64,000 nucleotides of DNA, taken from contig NC_080682.1 in the NCBI RefSeq assembly GCF_030445035.2, positions 32,346,770 through 32,410,769 on the forward strand. Direction: 5' to 3'. Every line of letters starts with the position of its first letter. Within the stretch, counting starts at the first letter, position 1. The position numbers were made by a program, and so were the translations under genes. The notes under the pieces were generated by a model. It was not told where the DNA came from. It was given only the letters and a program-made list of their open reading frames with translations, and searched no databases. Source of the stretch: Dasypus novemcinctus. Its lineage: Eukaryota; Chordata; Mammalia; Cingulata; Dasypodidae. Positions 1 through 10,300 of the stretch are shown piece after piece.

Positions 1-487
1 TTTCTTCTGGGAGCTTGATTTCCAGAGGCTTAGAATTTCCAGAATTAGTTTCTGTTTTCTTCTTGCCTGACAGTTCAGTCCTCAGTATATCTCTTTCATT
101 AAGCATTTTGTATAAGATGCAAGCAGAATTCAAGCCACATTCTCTGGGTTTACTTTGGAAATTTCTTCAGCTAAATTCCCAGACTCACTATTTTCAAATT
201 CTGCATTCCATAAAACACCAGGTGCTAATCTTGGTAAGTTCTCTGCAAATTTAAAACATGGATTGCCTTTCCTGCATTTTCCAATAATAGTTTCATCAGT
301 TATTTCTAAGGCATCATAAACAGTCTCTTTAGTATCCATATTGTTATCAACAGTCTCTTCAATGTGATCCAGGCCTTTTCCATCAAGCATCTCCCAATTC
401 CTCCAAAAAATTTCCCTTAACCATTTATAACTGTTCAAATATTTCAGTAATTGCAAAAGCATATCCCTACTCCTCAGTACCAAATTC
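1..487 (-). mobile_element. MaLR-like retroelement internal region
   Basis: Read on the minus strand, this is the start of the internal region of an ERVL-MaLR element, directly following its 5' LTR at 488-980. A reading frame of 129 codons (130-519) stays open and crosses into the LTR edge. It resembles the degenerate gag-like internal region of the mammalian THE1/MST MaLR group, as I remember it. The last 130 bases align with 44595-44720 on the plus strand, where a second copy sits before its own 3' LTR. That internal match fixes the family without a database. The element runs off the left edge of the window. No protease or polymerase is visible, as expected for MaLRs, which are non-autonomous. 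Confidence 0.7.
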
Positions 488-980
488 TGTATTAGCCAGC
501 GAAAGGGGTTCTGATGCAAAATGCCAGAAATTGGTTGTTTTTTTATAAAGGGCTTTTATTTGGGGTAGGAGCATACAGATACCAACCCATAAAACATAAG
601 TTACTTCCCTCACCAAAGTCTATTTTCATGTGTTGGAGAAAGATGGCTGCCAACATCTGAGTGGGTACAGTCTTTCCAGGTTCCTCCCTTCCTGGGGCTT
701 GCTTCTCTTTCCTTTGTGTGCTTACTTCCTGGTGCTCCAGCTTAAGGCTTCAGCATCAAACTCCAACATCAAAATTCCAACATCAAAAACCTTCAGCTCT
801 GACCTTTCCCATGCCTTTTATCTGTGAGTTCCTACCCACTAAGGGGTAGAAACTCAATGCTGTAATAATGTGGCCCAATCAAAGCCCTAATCATAACTTA
901 ATCATGCCCAGGTTCAGACCAGTTTACAAACATATTCCAATGTCTATTTTTGGAATTCATAACTATCTTACATGGCTACA
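488..980 (-). mobile_element. MaLR-like LTR (5' LTR of the minus-strand element)
   Basis: On the plus strand it begins TGTATTAGCCAGC and ends GGCTACA, so it has the TG...CA ends of an LTR. It matches the minus-strand copy at 51487-52166 along its length, including the TTATTTGGGGT and CAATCAAAGCCCTAATCATAA blocks. The plus-strand copy at 45784-46341 ends with the complement of the same motif. The adjoining internal sequence shows that this is the 5' LTR of a minus-strand element. No duplication could be tested because the other end is outside the window. Confidence 0.72.
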
Positions 981-1265
981 TATGGTAAATTATGACGTGC
1001 AGGTATTTTTAAAGGTCTAATTTTTTTCCCGATAAGTTCCTTTTCATTAATTTCCCTATTAATAAATATGTGTTTAAATGTATTTCTTTTTTGTAAAAAG
1101 GTATGTCTGTAATAATGGATGTCTGTCACAGTTGTTGCAATTATTTCTTCATTGTATTCCATGAGTATTTGTGGTTAAATTCATTCTTTTTATCCTCTTT
1201 TATAACTTATTTTTTGCTTAACATGTTCTTCTCCACTAAGAGATGAGATACATATTTATCTCTTG
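981..1265. repeat. Unit 1 of the OR segmental duplication, first piece
   Basis: Noncoding, AT-rich. It aligns with about 27870-28140 and 55560-55860, sharing the block around TATTCCATGAGTAT and, in units 1 and 3, AACATGTTCTTCTCCACT. It is therefore the 5' flank of the first OR copy, cut off from its continuation at 10301 by the L1 block that follows. Confidence 0.7.
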
Positions 1266-1304
1266 TTTTTTAAAATAAAATTATTAAAGTATATCACTCA
1301 TTAC

Positions 1305-1930
1305 ATAAACATACATAAACAATAAGTGTATAAGAGTGAACTTACAAAACATGCTTACATAATATCATACAGAGTTCTTATCCTTCACTCTACCACCAAT
1401 ACCTTGAATTGTTTTGAAATGTTTTTAACAAATAATTTGAGTATGCTCAAAATATTATTAATATTTTCTCCAAACCACCCTATAATTTTTATTTTTATAG
1501 ATATCTATATATGAACATACATAAACAGTAACTGTATAATAAAAGTTGTGAACTTAAAAAGCAAGCATGCATAACATCATACAAGAGTTCCACACATCAA
1601 ACCCCCACCACCACCTTGCATTTTTGTAAGACTTTTTTACAAGTTATGAAAGAATATCATCAAAATCTTACTACTCTCAATAGTCCTTATCTTACATTTG
1701 GTGTTCCCCCACCTCATCCTATTATTTTTTCAATATATTTTTATGACAGAAGTTGTAAACTTACAAAACAATCATGCACATGTGCTGAATTCTTGTACAA
1801 AACTCCTCTATCAACACACAACGCTATGGTGAAATATGTGTTACAGATTATGAGACAATATCATCAGACTCTTACCACCACCATGGTCAATCATGTACAT
1901 TTGTCACAGGTTTTCCATAATCTCTGATTA
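1305..1930 (-). repeat. About 210-bp tandem repeat in an L1 3' UTR, three copies
   Basis: Three diverged copies begin near 1310, 1518 and 1735. Each carries an ACTTACAAAACA-like block, then CATAACATCATACA and an AGTTC core, then a block of TTACCACCACC type. The spacing is roughly 210 bases. The repeat lies inside the antisense L1 3' UTR. Copies 1 and 2 share ACATACATAAACA at their starts. Confidence 0.5.
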
Positions 1931-2359
1931 TCAGCACAGTACATCTTTGACATAGATGCATGGGTACTACATTATTACTCTTAACCAGAGTCCATAGGTC
2001 ACTCCATTTGTATTTTTCCCATGCTTCTCCACATTACCATCTCCCTGTAATAGTAATGAATATCTGCTTTAGTTTGCAGAGGATATTCTTACACCTGTAC
2101 CATCAACCACGATTCTCATCCACCTCTAAGTTTACTGTGTTATTGTCTCTAGATTGTTCTCTAGCCTGCTGTAAATTGTCATTTGCATCCCTAGTCTATC
2201 ATTTTCAGCCACATGCCCATTTATAAAACAGCTGTTACTGTGCTACCATCCACTCTATATATTTCCATACTTTTATAGTAAAAATTTAAACTGTTACATA
2301 CATTAAACATCTGTAGTCCATCTCAGTTCTCCTCTTATCTCCTTTAAGAATCCACTACC

Positions 2360-4800
2360 TACCACCAGGTGCAGAAGGTATTTTCCTACATTTTCTTCTA
2401 GAAGTTTCATGATTCTTGCTTTTATATTTAGGTTTTTGATACATTTTGAGTTAATTTTTGCATAGAGTGTAAGGTAGGGGCCCTCCTTCCTTCTTTTATC
2501 TATGGTTATCCAGTTTTCTCACACCATATTTGAATGGACTGTTCTGCCTCAGCTGGGTGAGTTTGACAGATCTGTAAAAAATCACTTGACTGTAGGTGTG
2601 AGGGTCTGTTTTTGAAACATCAATTCAGTTCGATTGTTCTATGTGTCTGTCTTTTGGCCAGTACTATGCTGTTTTTACCACTGTAGCTGGATAATAATAT
2701 TTAATGTCTGGAAATGAGAGTCTTTCAATTTCAGTTTTCCTTTTTATGATGTATTCTGGCAATACCCTTATCACTGCCAAATAAATTTGATAAGCATGTT
2801 TTCAGTTTATTTAAATAATCCTGGTGAAATTTTTATCAGGATTGCATTGAGTTTATATATCAATTTGAGTAGAACTGACACCTTAATGATATTTAGTCTT
2901 CCAATCCATAAGCATGGACTATTCTTCCAATTATTTAGGTCTTTTAAATTTCTTTTAACAATCAGTCGTAGTTTTCTGTCAAATGCTTTTTCTGCATCTA
3001 TTGATATAATCATGTGATTTTTTTCCCTTCAATCAGTTTATATGGTTGGTGTATTACATAGATTAATTTTCTTATGTTGAACCATCCTTACATATCTGGA
3101 ATGAATCCCACTTGGTCGTGATGTATAATTTGTTTAATGTGTTGTTGAATACGATTAGCAAGTATTTTGTTAAGTATTTTTGCATCTAGGTTCATTAGAG
3201 AAATTCGTCTGTAATTTTCCTTTCTTGTGGTGTCTTTGTTTGGCTTTGGTACTAGGGTAATGTTGGCATCATAGAAGGAGTTAGGCAATGTTCCTTCTGT
3301 TTCGATTTTTTGGAATAGTTTCAGCAGGATTGGTGTTAGTTCTTTCCAGAATGTTTTGTAGAATTCACCTGTGAAGCCCTCTGGCCCTGGGCTCTTCTTA
3401 GTAGGGAGGTTTTTAATGACTGATTCTATCTCTTTACTTGTGATTGGTTTGTTGAGATCATCAATTTTTTCTTTCATCAATATGGGCTGATTATGTGTTT
3501 CTAGGAATTTGTCCATTTCCTCTAAATAGTCATTTTTGTTGGAATATAGTTTTTCAAAGTATCCTATTATGATAGTCTTTATTTCTGTGGGGTCAGTGGT
3601 GATATCTCCTTTCTCACTTCTTATTTTGTGTATTTGCATCTTCTCTCTTTTTTTCTTTGATAGTCTCACTAAAGGTTTGTCAATTTTGTTAATCTTCTCA
3701 AAAAACCAGCTCTTGGTCTTGTTTATCTTTTCAAGTGCTTTCTTATTTTCTATTTCATTTAGTCCTGCTGTTATCTTTGTTATTTCCTTCCTTCTTCTTC
3801 CTTTGGATACTTTGTTGTTGTTTTTTCTAATTCCTCCAAATGTGCAGTGAGTTCTTCAATTTTTGCTCTTTATTCTTTTTTGATATATGAATTTATGGCT
3901 ATAAATTTCCCTGTCAGTACTGCTTTTGCTGTATCCCATAAATTTTGGTATGTTGTGTTATCATTATCATTTGTTTCAAGGTAGCCATTGATTTCTTTTG
4001 AGATTTCCTCTTTGACCCACTGTTTTTCTAAGAGTGTGCTGTTCAATTTCCAAATCATGGTGTGAAATCTGGGCCTCTGACCCTTGCAAATTTCCAGCTT
4101 CACTCCACTGTGGTCAAAGATATTATTTTGTATGATTTTGACCTTTCTGAATTCATTAAGCCTTTCTTTGTGGCCTAGCATATGGTCTATCTTGGAGAAT
4201 GATCCATGCGCACTTGAGAAAAATGTATATACTGCTGTGTTTGGGTGTAATAATCTATATATGTCTATTAGATCCAGCTCTTCTAATATACTGTTCAAAT
4301 ATTTTGTTTCTTTAGTGATTCTCTTTTGAGATGTTCTGTCCAGAGTTGATAGTGGTGTATTGAAATCCCCCACTATAATTGTAGATGCATCTATTCTTTC
4401 ACTTAGTTTTTCCAGCATTTGTCTCATGTATTTAGAGGCGCCCTTGTTAGGAGCAAAAATATTTATGATTGTTCAATCTTCTTGACAGATTGTCCTTCTC
4501 ACTAATATGTAGTATCCTTCTTTGTCTCTCACAATTTTTTCACATTTAAAGTCTATTTTGTCTGATATTAATATAGCTACTCCTGCCTTTTTTTTGATTA
4601 TTGTTTGCTTGTATGATTGTTTTCCAACCATTCACTTTCAGCCTCCATGAGTCTCTGGGTCTAAGATGTGTCTTTTGTAGACAGCATATAGATGGGTCAT
4701 ACTTCCTTATCCAATGTCTCAGTCTGAATCTTTTGATAGGTGAATTTAATCCATTGACATTCAGTGTTATTACTTTCAAGGAATTATTTGTGTTAGCCAT
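2360..4800 (-). pseudogene. L1 ORF2, internally deleted (endonuclease and part of reverse transcriptase)
   Basis: On the minus strand the reading starts at 4800 with MANTNNSLKVITLNVNGLNS, the usual L1 endonuclease start. The second active-site motif, normally QETHL, reads QKTHL, so the catalytic Glu is lost. Further on (3870-4427) GDFN and SKIDHMLGHK, containing the Asp and His of the nuclease, are intact. Frames are then broken. The RT fingers (3088-3669) include [13 protein letters not shown] and [14 protein letters not shown]. After AEKAFDR near 2975 the reading jumps to LIVKRNLKDLNNWKN, which normally lies a few hundred residues later, so the YADD region is deleted. It ends around 2360, where the reading passes straight into 3' UTR. 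About 2.4 kb remains of the usual 3.8 kb. It cannot encode an active enzyme. Confidence 0.85.
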
Positions 4801-4937
4801 ATTTTGATTGGACTTGTGTTTGTCATATTTTGTTTGTTTGTTTGTTTTCCCATTTTCTTTTTGTCTTTTTTGTTGCTCTTACACTATCCTCCAATTCTGC
4901 CTGTCCTGTTTTTTCCTTTCTTCCTGCAGAACTCCCT

Positions 4938-5849
4938 TTAGTATTTCTTGAAGGGGAGGTTTCTAGTTGGCAACTCTTTCAGTTTCTGTTTATCTGTGAA
5001 TATTTTGAACTCTCCATCATGTTTGAATGCTAGTTTAGCTGGATAGAGTATTCTTGGTTGGAAATTTTTATCCTTTAGTACCTTGACTTTATCATACCAC
5101 TGTCTTCTTGCCTCCATCATTTCAGATGAAAAATCAGCACTTAATCTTATGGAGCTTCCCTTGTGTGTCATGGTTTTCTTTTCTTTTGCTGCTTTTAGAA
5201 TTTTCTCTTTATCTTGAGCATTGGATAATTTGACAAGTATATGTCTTGGGGTGGGCCTGTTGGGATTTATGACGATTGGGGTGCGCTGTGCTTCTTGGAT
5301 ATGTACAACTGTCTCTTTCAGTAGATTTGGGAAGTTTTCAGCCATTATTTCCTGCAACACTGCTTTTGACCCCTTTCCCTTCTCTTCTCCTTCTGGAATG
5401 CCTATAATACATATGTTTGAGCATTTTGCATTGTCATTCAGGTCCCTAAGTCCTAGCTGGATTTTTTCTATCTTTTTATTGACCAATTCTACTATTTGTT
5501 TGATTTCTGATGTACTGTCTTCTGCATCACTAATTCTCTGCTCTGCCTCTTCTAGTCTGCTGATATTTGCTGCAAGTGTATTTTTGATTTCTTGAACTGT
5601 GGTGTTCATTTCCATCATATCTGTTATCTTTTTGCGTATGTCTGCAATTTCCCCTCCAAGTGTTACCTTCATGTTGTTAACCTCTTCCTTTACTTCATTA
5701 AATTTGTCGGTGATAAATGTTCTGAAATCTTTAATTACTTGTGCGAAGTTCTGCTCCCCTTCCTGGTTTTTAGTTTGTTGATTGGATTCAGCCATGTTTT
5801 CCTGATTACTGGTTTGGTTTGTAGATTTTTGTTGCTGTCTGGTCATCAT
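4938..5849 (-). CDS. L1 ORF1 protein (RNA-binding chaperone), open reading frame
   Basis: The frame encodes 303 residues starting MMTRQQQKSTNQ. Residues about 40-140 form a coiled coil rich in Glu, Lys and Ile (for example NTTVQEIKNTLAANISRLEE). A central RRM-like part follows: NICIIGIPEGEEKGKG at about 145-160 and ILVKLSNAQDKEKILKAAKE at about 205-224. The C-terminal domain contains FQPRILYPAKLAFKHDGEF and DKQKLKELPTRN. L1 ORF1p binds L1 RNA as a trimer in cytoplasmic particles. It stops at LPFKKY, about where other L1s read on into LQEILKGVLQ, so the tail may be frameshifted. It lies 140 bases upstream of the ORF2 start in the element's own order. Length is close to the usual 300-340 residues. 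It is open, but in an element whose ORF2 is dead. Confidence 0.75.
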   Translation of the reverse strand: MMTRQQQKSTNQTSNQENMAESNQQTKNQEGEQNFAQVIKDFRTFITDKFNEVKEEVNNMKVTLGGEIADIRKKITDMMEMNTTVQEIKNTLAANISRLEEAEQRISDAEDSTSEIKQIVELVNKKIEKIQLGLRDLNDNAKCSNICIIGIPEGEEKGKGSKAVLQEIMAENFPNLLKETVVHIQEAQRTPIVINPNRPTPRHILVKLSNAQDKEKILKAAKEKKTMTHKGSSIRLSADFSSEMMEARRQWYDKVKVLKDKNFQPRILYPAKLAFKHDGEFKIFTDKQKLKELPTRNLPFKKY

Positions 5850-5899
5850 TTTATCTTTTTGGGTTTAATCAGTTCCTTAGCTTCTTTGTCTAGTCTTGG

Positions 5900-7850
5900 G
5901 GATTAATTAGCTCTTGTTTTTGCATAAGTGTTATATCTTCTCCTTGTCACTTTGTTTTCTTATTCTAATTTTTTATTGCTGGTTGAGTTCACTTTAAAGG
6001 AATATATTAGGGCCAGGGAAAGGCAATTGTGTAAGCAAGGATAAACTGTAATGTAGTGCTGGTGATAAATGTTAACAGAGCAACAATATGAGATCTGGGA
6101 GGATGGGGTTTAGATTCATGTAAGTTGTGTAAAGTTATAGCAGGAGGTGGAGTACCTATAAGAGGTAGTTGACTGAATATGGGAGCAATATGGTATGAAT
6201 TAAAAAGCTATTGTTTTCATGAGAGAGGGAAAGAGAAAAGAAAGGCAATAGTTTCAAGAGTGAATAAAAGACAGAAAACAAAACAAAGGTATTAGAAATT
6301 AAGAGTTAGACTCTTTGGGGATTGAAGAAAGGGAGGTGGGATATAGGAGAGGCAGTAGATGATGGGGGATATCAAGATATAGGGGAAAGGGGATAGTGTA
6401 GGTAGTCAAAATCAATTCACACAGAAATGAGGCAGCGGAGGATGAGGAAACCCAGCAAATGTGAGGTGCTCCCTGCAGCACCTATTGTATAATTAAGATA
6501 AAATAAAATAAGAAGAAAATGAGGGAGAAGAGAGAGAAGAAAAAAAAAGAGAAGAAAGGAAGAAGGAAAAAGGGGGTGGGTAAAGGGAGGGGAACAAGTA
6601 GGGAAAAGAGAAAAAAGATACAGAACAATCACAACAGCAACAAAAACAACAGCAACAAAAAAAAACCCTAAATAACTGAAAAAATAAAAGACTTTGGGGG
6701 ATATGCTGGGAGAAAAGACTAGGAGATAATGCAGTGTTAGCAATCAGGACATTAAAAACATAAAAAATAAAAATAAAAACAAAAATGAAAATTTGAGGGT
6801 TAGGACATTCAAGGACCTCAGATGGACCTCAGGGTGTGATGGATTCAGGGATGGAAAGTCTGAGATATTGAAGACTCAAGAAGTGTGAGTCTCTGGGGTG
6901 TGGGTCACCATGGTTTAGGGGACTCAGACCTGGCAACCTCAAATCTGGTTAACAGGGAGCCTGGGAGCACCACAGTGCAACACAGCCTTCAGGGATCCCC
7001 ACAGCTGGATGCCAGCCCTGTGGGTGAGGTCACATCCACAAACTCTATCTTATGTGTCTGAACCCCACAATTCACTCACTCACTGGGGTCTATTCTGTGG
7101 ATGTATCACCAATTTGACTTCAGGACACCTCTCACCCTGTAAGCCCCCGGAACGGCCACCTGGGGCTCCTCTACACTGCAGCCAATTTAATGACACAGAT
7201 CAGTAGCAAGGCCTTGGGGTTGGGGCTCCAGCCTGAAACACGGATAACAGAGTCCAAAACCGAAATTCCCACTCTTCACAAAATATTCCTCTAATCGGCT
7301 TCTAGACGTCTCCCACCCTGCCAGACCCTGTAACAGCCTCCCGGTGAAGTCCCTTTATTGCTAGCAATTTAAGTCCGCTGCAGATCAGCAGTCGTCCAAG
7401 GGGGGGCAGGGCTCTAGGTGGAATCACTATTATTTGTGTCCACAATCAAAAATTCCCCACTTCACAATAAAACTCTCATTTGTCTCCCCAAATCGGTCTG
7501 CAAAGGCTTCCTGTCCTGTAACCCCCCCAATAACCCACTCAGGGCTTATGAATTCCCCAGTACCACAGAGCCTCCAGAAATCATCACCACAGCACCAATG
7601 CTGCGGCTCCACCCACCCCAGGAGGGAGCATCCCATGCACAGCTCCCACCTCCGTGTAATAGCATCTCAATTATATCTTATAGATGAATTTTCTCTGTTA
7701 CCTTCCCACCAAATCAATGTCCAAATACCTCCTGCCCTGCAAAAATCCCAAAACAGCCTGGTCCCGAAGAACCTCCAATGCTGCCCAGCAACTTCTTTGC
7801 AGGAAAGAGTATCAGGTAAGCTCACTCAGCCACCATCTTGCCCTGCCCCC
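5900..7850 (-). mobile_element. L1 5' UTR with YY1-type start and polypyrimidine tract
   Basis: On the minus strand the element begins around 7850 with GGGGCAGGGCAAGATGGTGG, which holds the AAGATGGTGG core typical of L1 5' ends (YY1 site). 7000-7850 is GC-richer and holds diverged repeated blocks built around 'caccctg...ccccc' motifs. From about 6780 down to 6200 the plus strand is almost pure purine, so the L1 sense strand is pyrimidine-rich just before ORF1. The sense L1 at 37080 has the same tract at 38040-38430. Small frames called in this region are by-products of the biased composition. Confidence 0.7.
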
Positions 7851-8850
7851 TGTAGTTTTCTGAATACAATTACTTTACATTGTTGATTAAGTTTATCCAA
7901 AATATTTTGGTTTTGTCTGTCATATTTTATTTTCACCACTCTTTTGACACTTTTAGTTTCTTTTATTGATATAATCTTCATTTCTAGACTCTCTTCCAAG
8001 CTCTCTCTCTCCAGTCTTTTCTTTTCAGACTGTAGTACACCCTTTAGTATTTCCTGCAAAGCTGGTCTCTTGGTTACAAATTTTCTCATTTTCTGTTTAT
8101 TTATTAATATTTTAAATCCACCCTCATTTTTGAGAGAGAGCCTTCCTGGATATAAGACTGTTGGCTGGAAGTTTTTCTCTTGCTGTATCTTGTGTATAGC
8201 ATACCACTCTCTTCTTTCCTCCATGGTTTCTGATGAGAAATCGGCAATTAATATAATTGGGTATCCCTTTTATGTTATATTTTCTGAATTCTCACTTTGT
8301 CTTTGGCATTTGACATTCTGATTAGCATATGTCTCAGAAGTGTTCTCTTCATGTTTATTCAGTTGCGAGTATGTTGTGCTGTCTGGAAATGGATATATAT
8401 ATATATATGTCCCAATGGGGTTGGGAAATTTTCTACCATTCTTTCTTCAAATATTCCTTCTGCCCTTTTGTTTTCTTTTCTCCTTCTGCAGGGATACACA
8501 TTACGTGTATGTTTGCACATCCTTGCTCTGGTTCAGTTCCCTGAGAACAGGTTCAATTTTTTTCGATTCTTTTCTTCATCTGTTCTTTTGTTATGTTTGC
8601 TTTCAGAGGCCATTTCTTCAAGCTCACCAATCCTTTCTTTTCCCTTGTCAGATCTGCTATTATGTGGTCCCAGTGTATTTTAAATTTCATTTCTTGTGAC
8701 TTTCTTTCCCATAAGATCTGCTATTTTTCTATATATGCTTTCAAATTCTTCTTTGTGCTCATCCAATGTTTTCTTAATATCCTTAATGTCTTATATATCT
8801 CATTGAATTGATTAAGGAAATTTGTTTAACATCATTGATCAGTTGTCTCA
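7851..8850 (-). pseudogene. Older L1/HAL1-type ORF1 remnant
   Basis: On the minus strand, 8224-7826 encodes REWYAIHKIQQEKNFQPTVL, then FVTKRPALQEILKGVLQ, the conserved C-terminal domain of L1 ORF1p. The frame then reads on for about 50 more residues, rich in Lys and Glu (KKRLERESLEESLEMKIISI), past where most ORF1 proteins stop. The N-terminal half at about 8300-8850 is broken by frameshifts. Such an extended or HAL1-like ORF1 suggests an older half-L1. An (AT)n run at about 8391-8409 lies inside it. The inner L1 5' end abuts at 7850. Confidence 0.65.
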
Positions 8851-10294
8851 AATCCTTTATGCCATCTAGAGGGGAGTCTTGTTACCTTAAATGAGCCATA
8901 TCTTCCTGTTTCTTGGTGTGGATTGTAATTTTTTGTTGGTGTCTTGGTATCTGGCTTACTAGATCTGTTTAGTGTGGAGGATGCAGTTTCTCTCTTAATG
9001 TAGAATTTTCTTGCACTTTCTCCCTCGCTGGTTGTTTAGTAGGATCCAAGGTTCAAGCTGCCCCCATTGCCTCAGTGGCCAATGAAGCTTCTCCCAACTT
9101 CCTCCTACACCAGGGTAAGAGTATGTTTAATAATCCAAGTCATGCAGGCCTAGTCTATGGTTACCTAGAGAGACCAATGAAGATTCTCCCCTACTTGAGG
9201 TGGAGATGGAGCTGCAGGTGTGGGCAGCAATCTATGCCATGCAGGTCTAAAGTGACAGCAGCTGCCCCAGTAGACTTCAAACTATTCACTCTGTGCCAGA
9301 TGAATGTACCTGAAGTTACCCAGAGAGACTGGTGCAGGGCTTGCCAGCTTCCTCCCTGCTAAATGTGAGGCTGAAGACTAGACTAGGAATGCAGGCTGAT
9401 AAGGGTAAGAGAAACCAGTTCCTACCATCACAATGATTTTCAGTCAGTCTGGCTTCCCCTCATACTGGGGACAGAGTTAAAATGGCAGCTACTAGCCTAT
9501 TTCCAACTTGGAGAAGTTCAAACCTTAGCTCTTCTTAAGGTTATACTTTAGCCAGCCTAATTTACTAATCAGTAGCTGAATTCTGGCCAACTGACTCTTC
9601 CTCCCCTGTTTTGGGGAAATGGAGCTTCCATTTCCACCACAGAATAGTTCCTGAGGTCGCTTGTGCTGCTAGAGTAGAATGATCACTGGCCTCCATGTCA
9701 TGGCCTGTATTTTCCTGGAGAGACTGGTGCAGGTCCTCCAGTTTCACCCCTGCTGGAGGTCGGCCTTTGTCTTATGCTAGAGGTGCAATCTGATGTGTGT
9801 GGAAAGAAGCTGCTCCCTTCCAGCACTGTGATTGTCAGACTTCCCTTCTTCCCCTTGTGCCATGGGGTTTGTTAAAATGGTGGCTACCTGACTCTTTGTG
9901 TCTTTGACAAGTTCAAACTTCAGCTGGTTTTAGGATTATACCTTACCCACAAAATTCACTAATCAGTAACTGAAGTTGATGTCCAACTGTCTCTTCCTAC
10001 TCAATTTTGGGGAAGTGGAGCTACCAACTCCAGGCACAGAATAGCTCTCAAGGCAGCTCATGTCATGAGTGGAGGATAGTCACCAGCCTCTATGGCATGG
10101 AATGGTCTACTTATGCATTTTCTCTGCAGCTTGACAGTCTTCTCCTTCCATTTCTTCAAGGATGTTGCAGGATACTCTTCTCATCTACTGGAGTCCCCAA
10201 ACAGGTATTCTAGATACCTCTGGGTGATTACTAACTGCCCCGTACCTGAGCTGACTCCAAGAGCTCCTTACTCTGCTGCCATCTTACTGGTTGA
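8851..10294 (-). mobile_element. L1/HAL1 5' UTR with about 400-bp monomers
   Basis: The sequence contains at least two diverged tandem monomers. GTTAAAATGGCAGCTAC starts at 9475 and GTTAAAATGGTGGCTAC at 9873, about 400 bases apart. In both it is followed by AAGTTCAAAC, a 'ggttata' block, ACTAATCAGTA and then a GGGGAARTGGAGCT block. A third partial copy is likely before 9400. The L1 sense strand starts at the right end with AGTAAGATGGCAGCAG. Tandem monomers in the 5' UTR recall the promoter monomers of rodent L1s, but the sequence is unrelated as far as I can tell. No gene is seen. Confidence 0.6.
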
Positions 10295-10300
10295 CTCTTG

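Larger units (their letters stand above)
1266..10294 (-). mobile_element. Composite antisense L1 block (L1 nested in or fused to an older L1/HAL1)
   Basis: This 9 kb block interrupts unit 1. Possible target duplications CTCTTG lie at 1260-1265 and 10295-10300; they are short and so only suggestive. Read on the minus strand, the outer element starts near 10294 with AGTAAGATGGCAGCAG, a YY1-type L1 start. It has a 5' UTR to about 8850 and an ORF1 remnant to 7851. A second L1 start (AAGATGGTGGC) occurs near 7850, with its own 5' UTR (5900-7850), an open ORF1 (4938-5849) and a shortened ORF2 (about 2360-4800). The 3' UTR lies at 1266-2360. The border where the inner element ends and the outer resumes is not visible, because no internal poly-T separates them. 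Confidence 0.75.
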
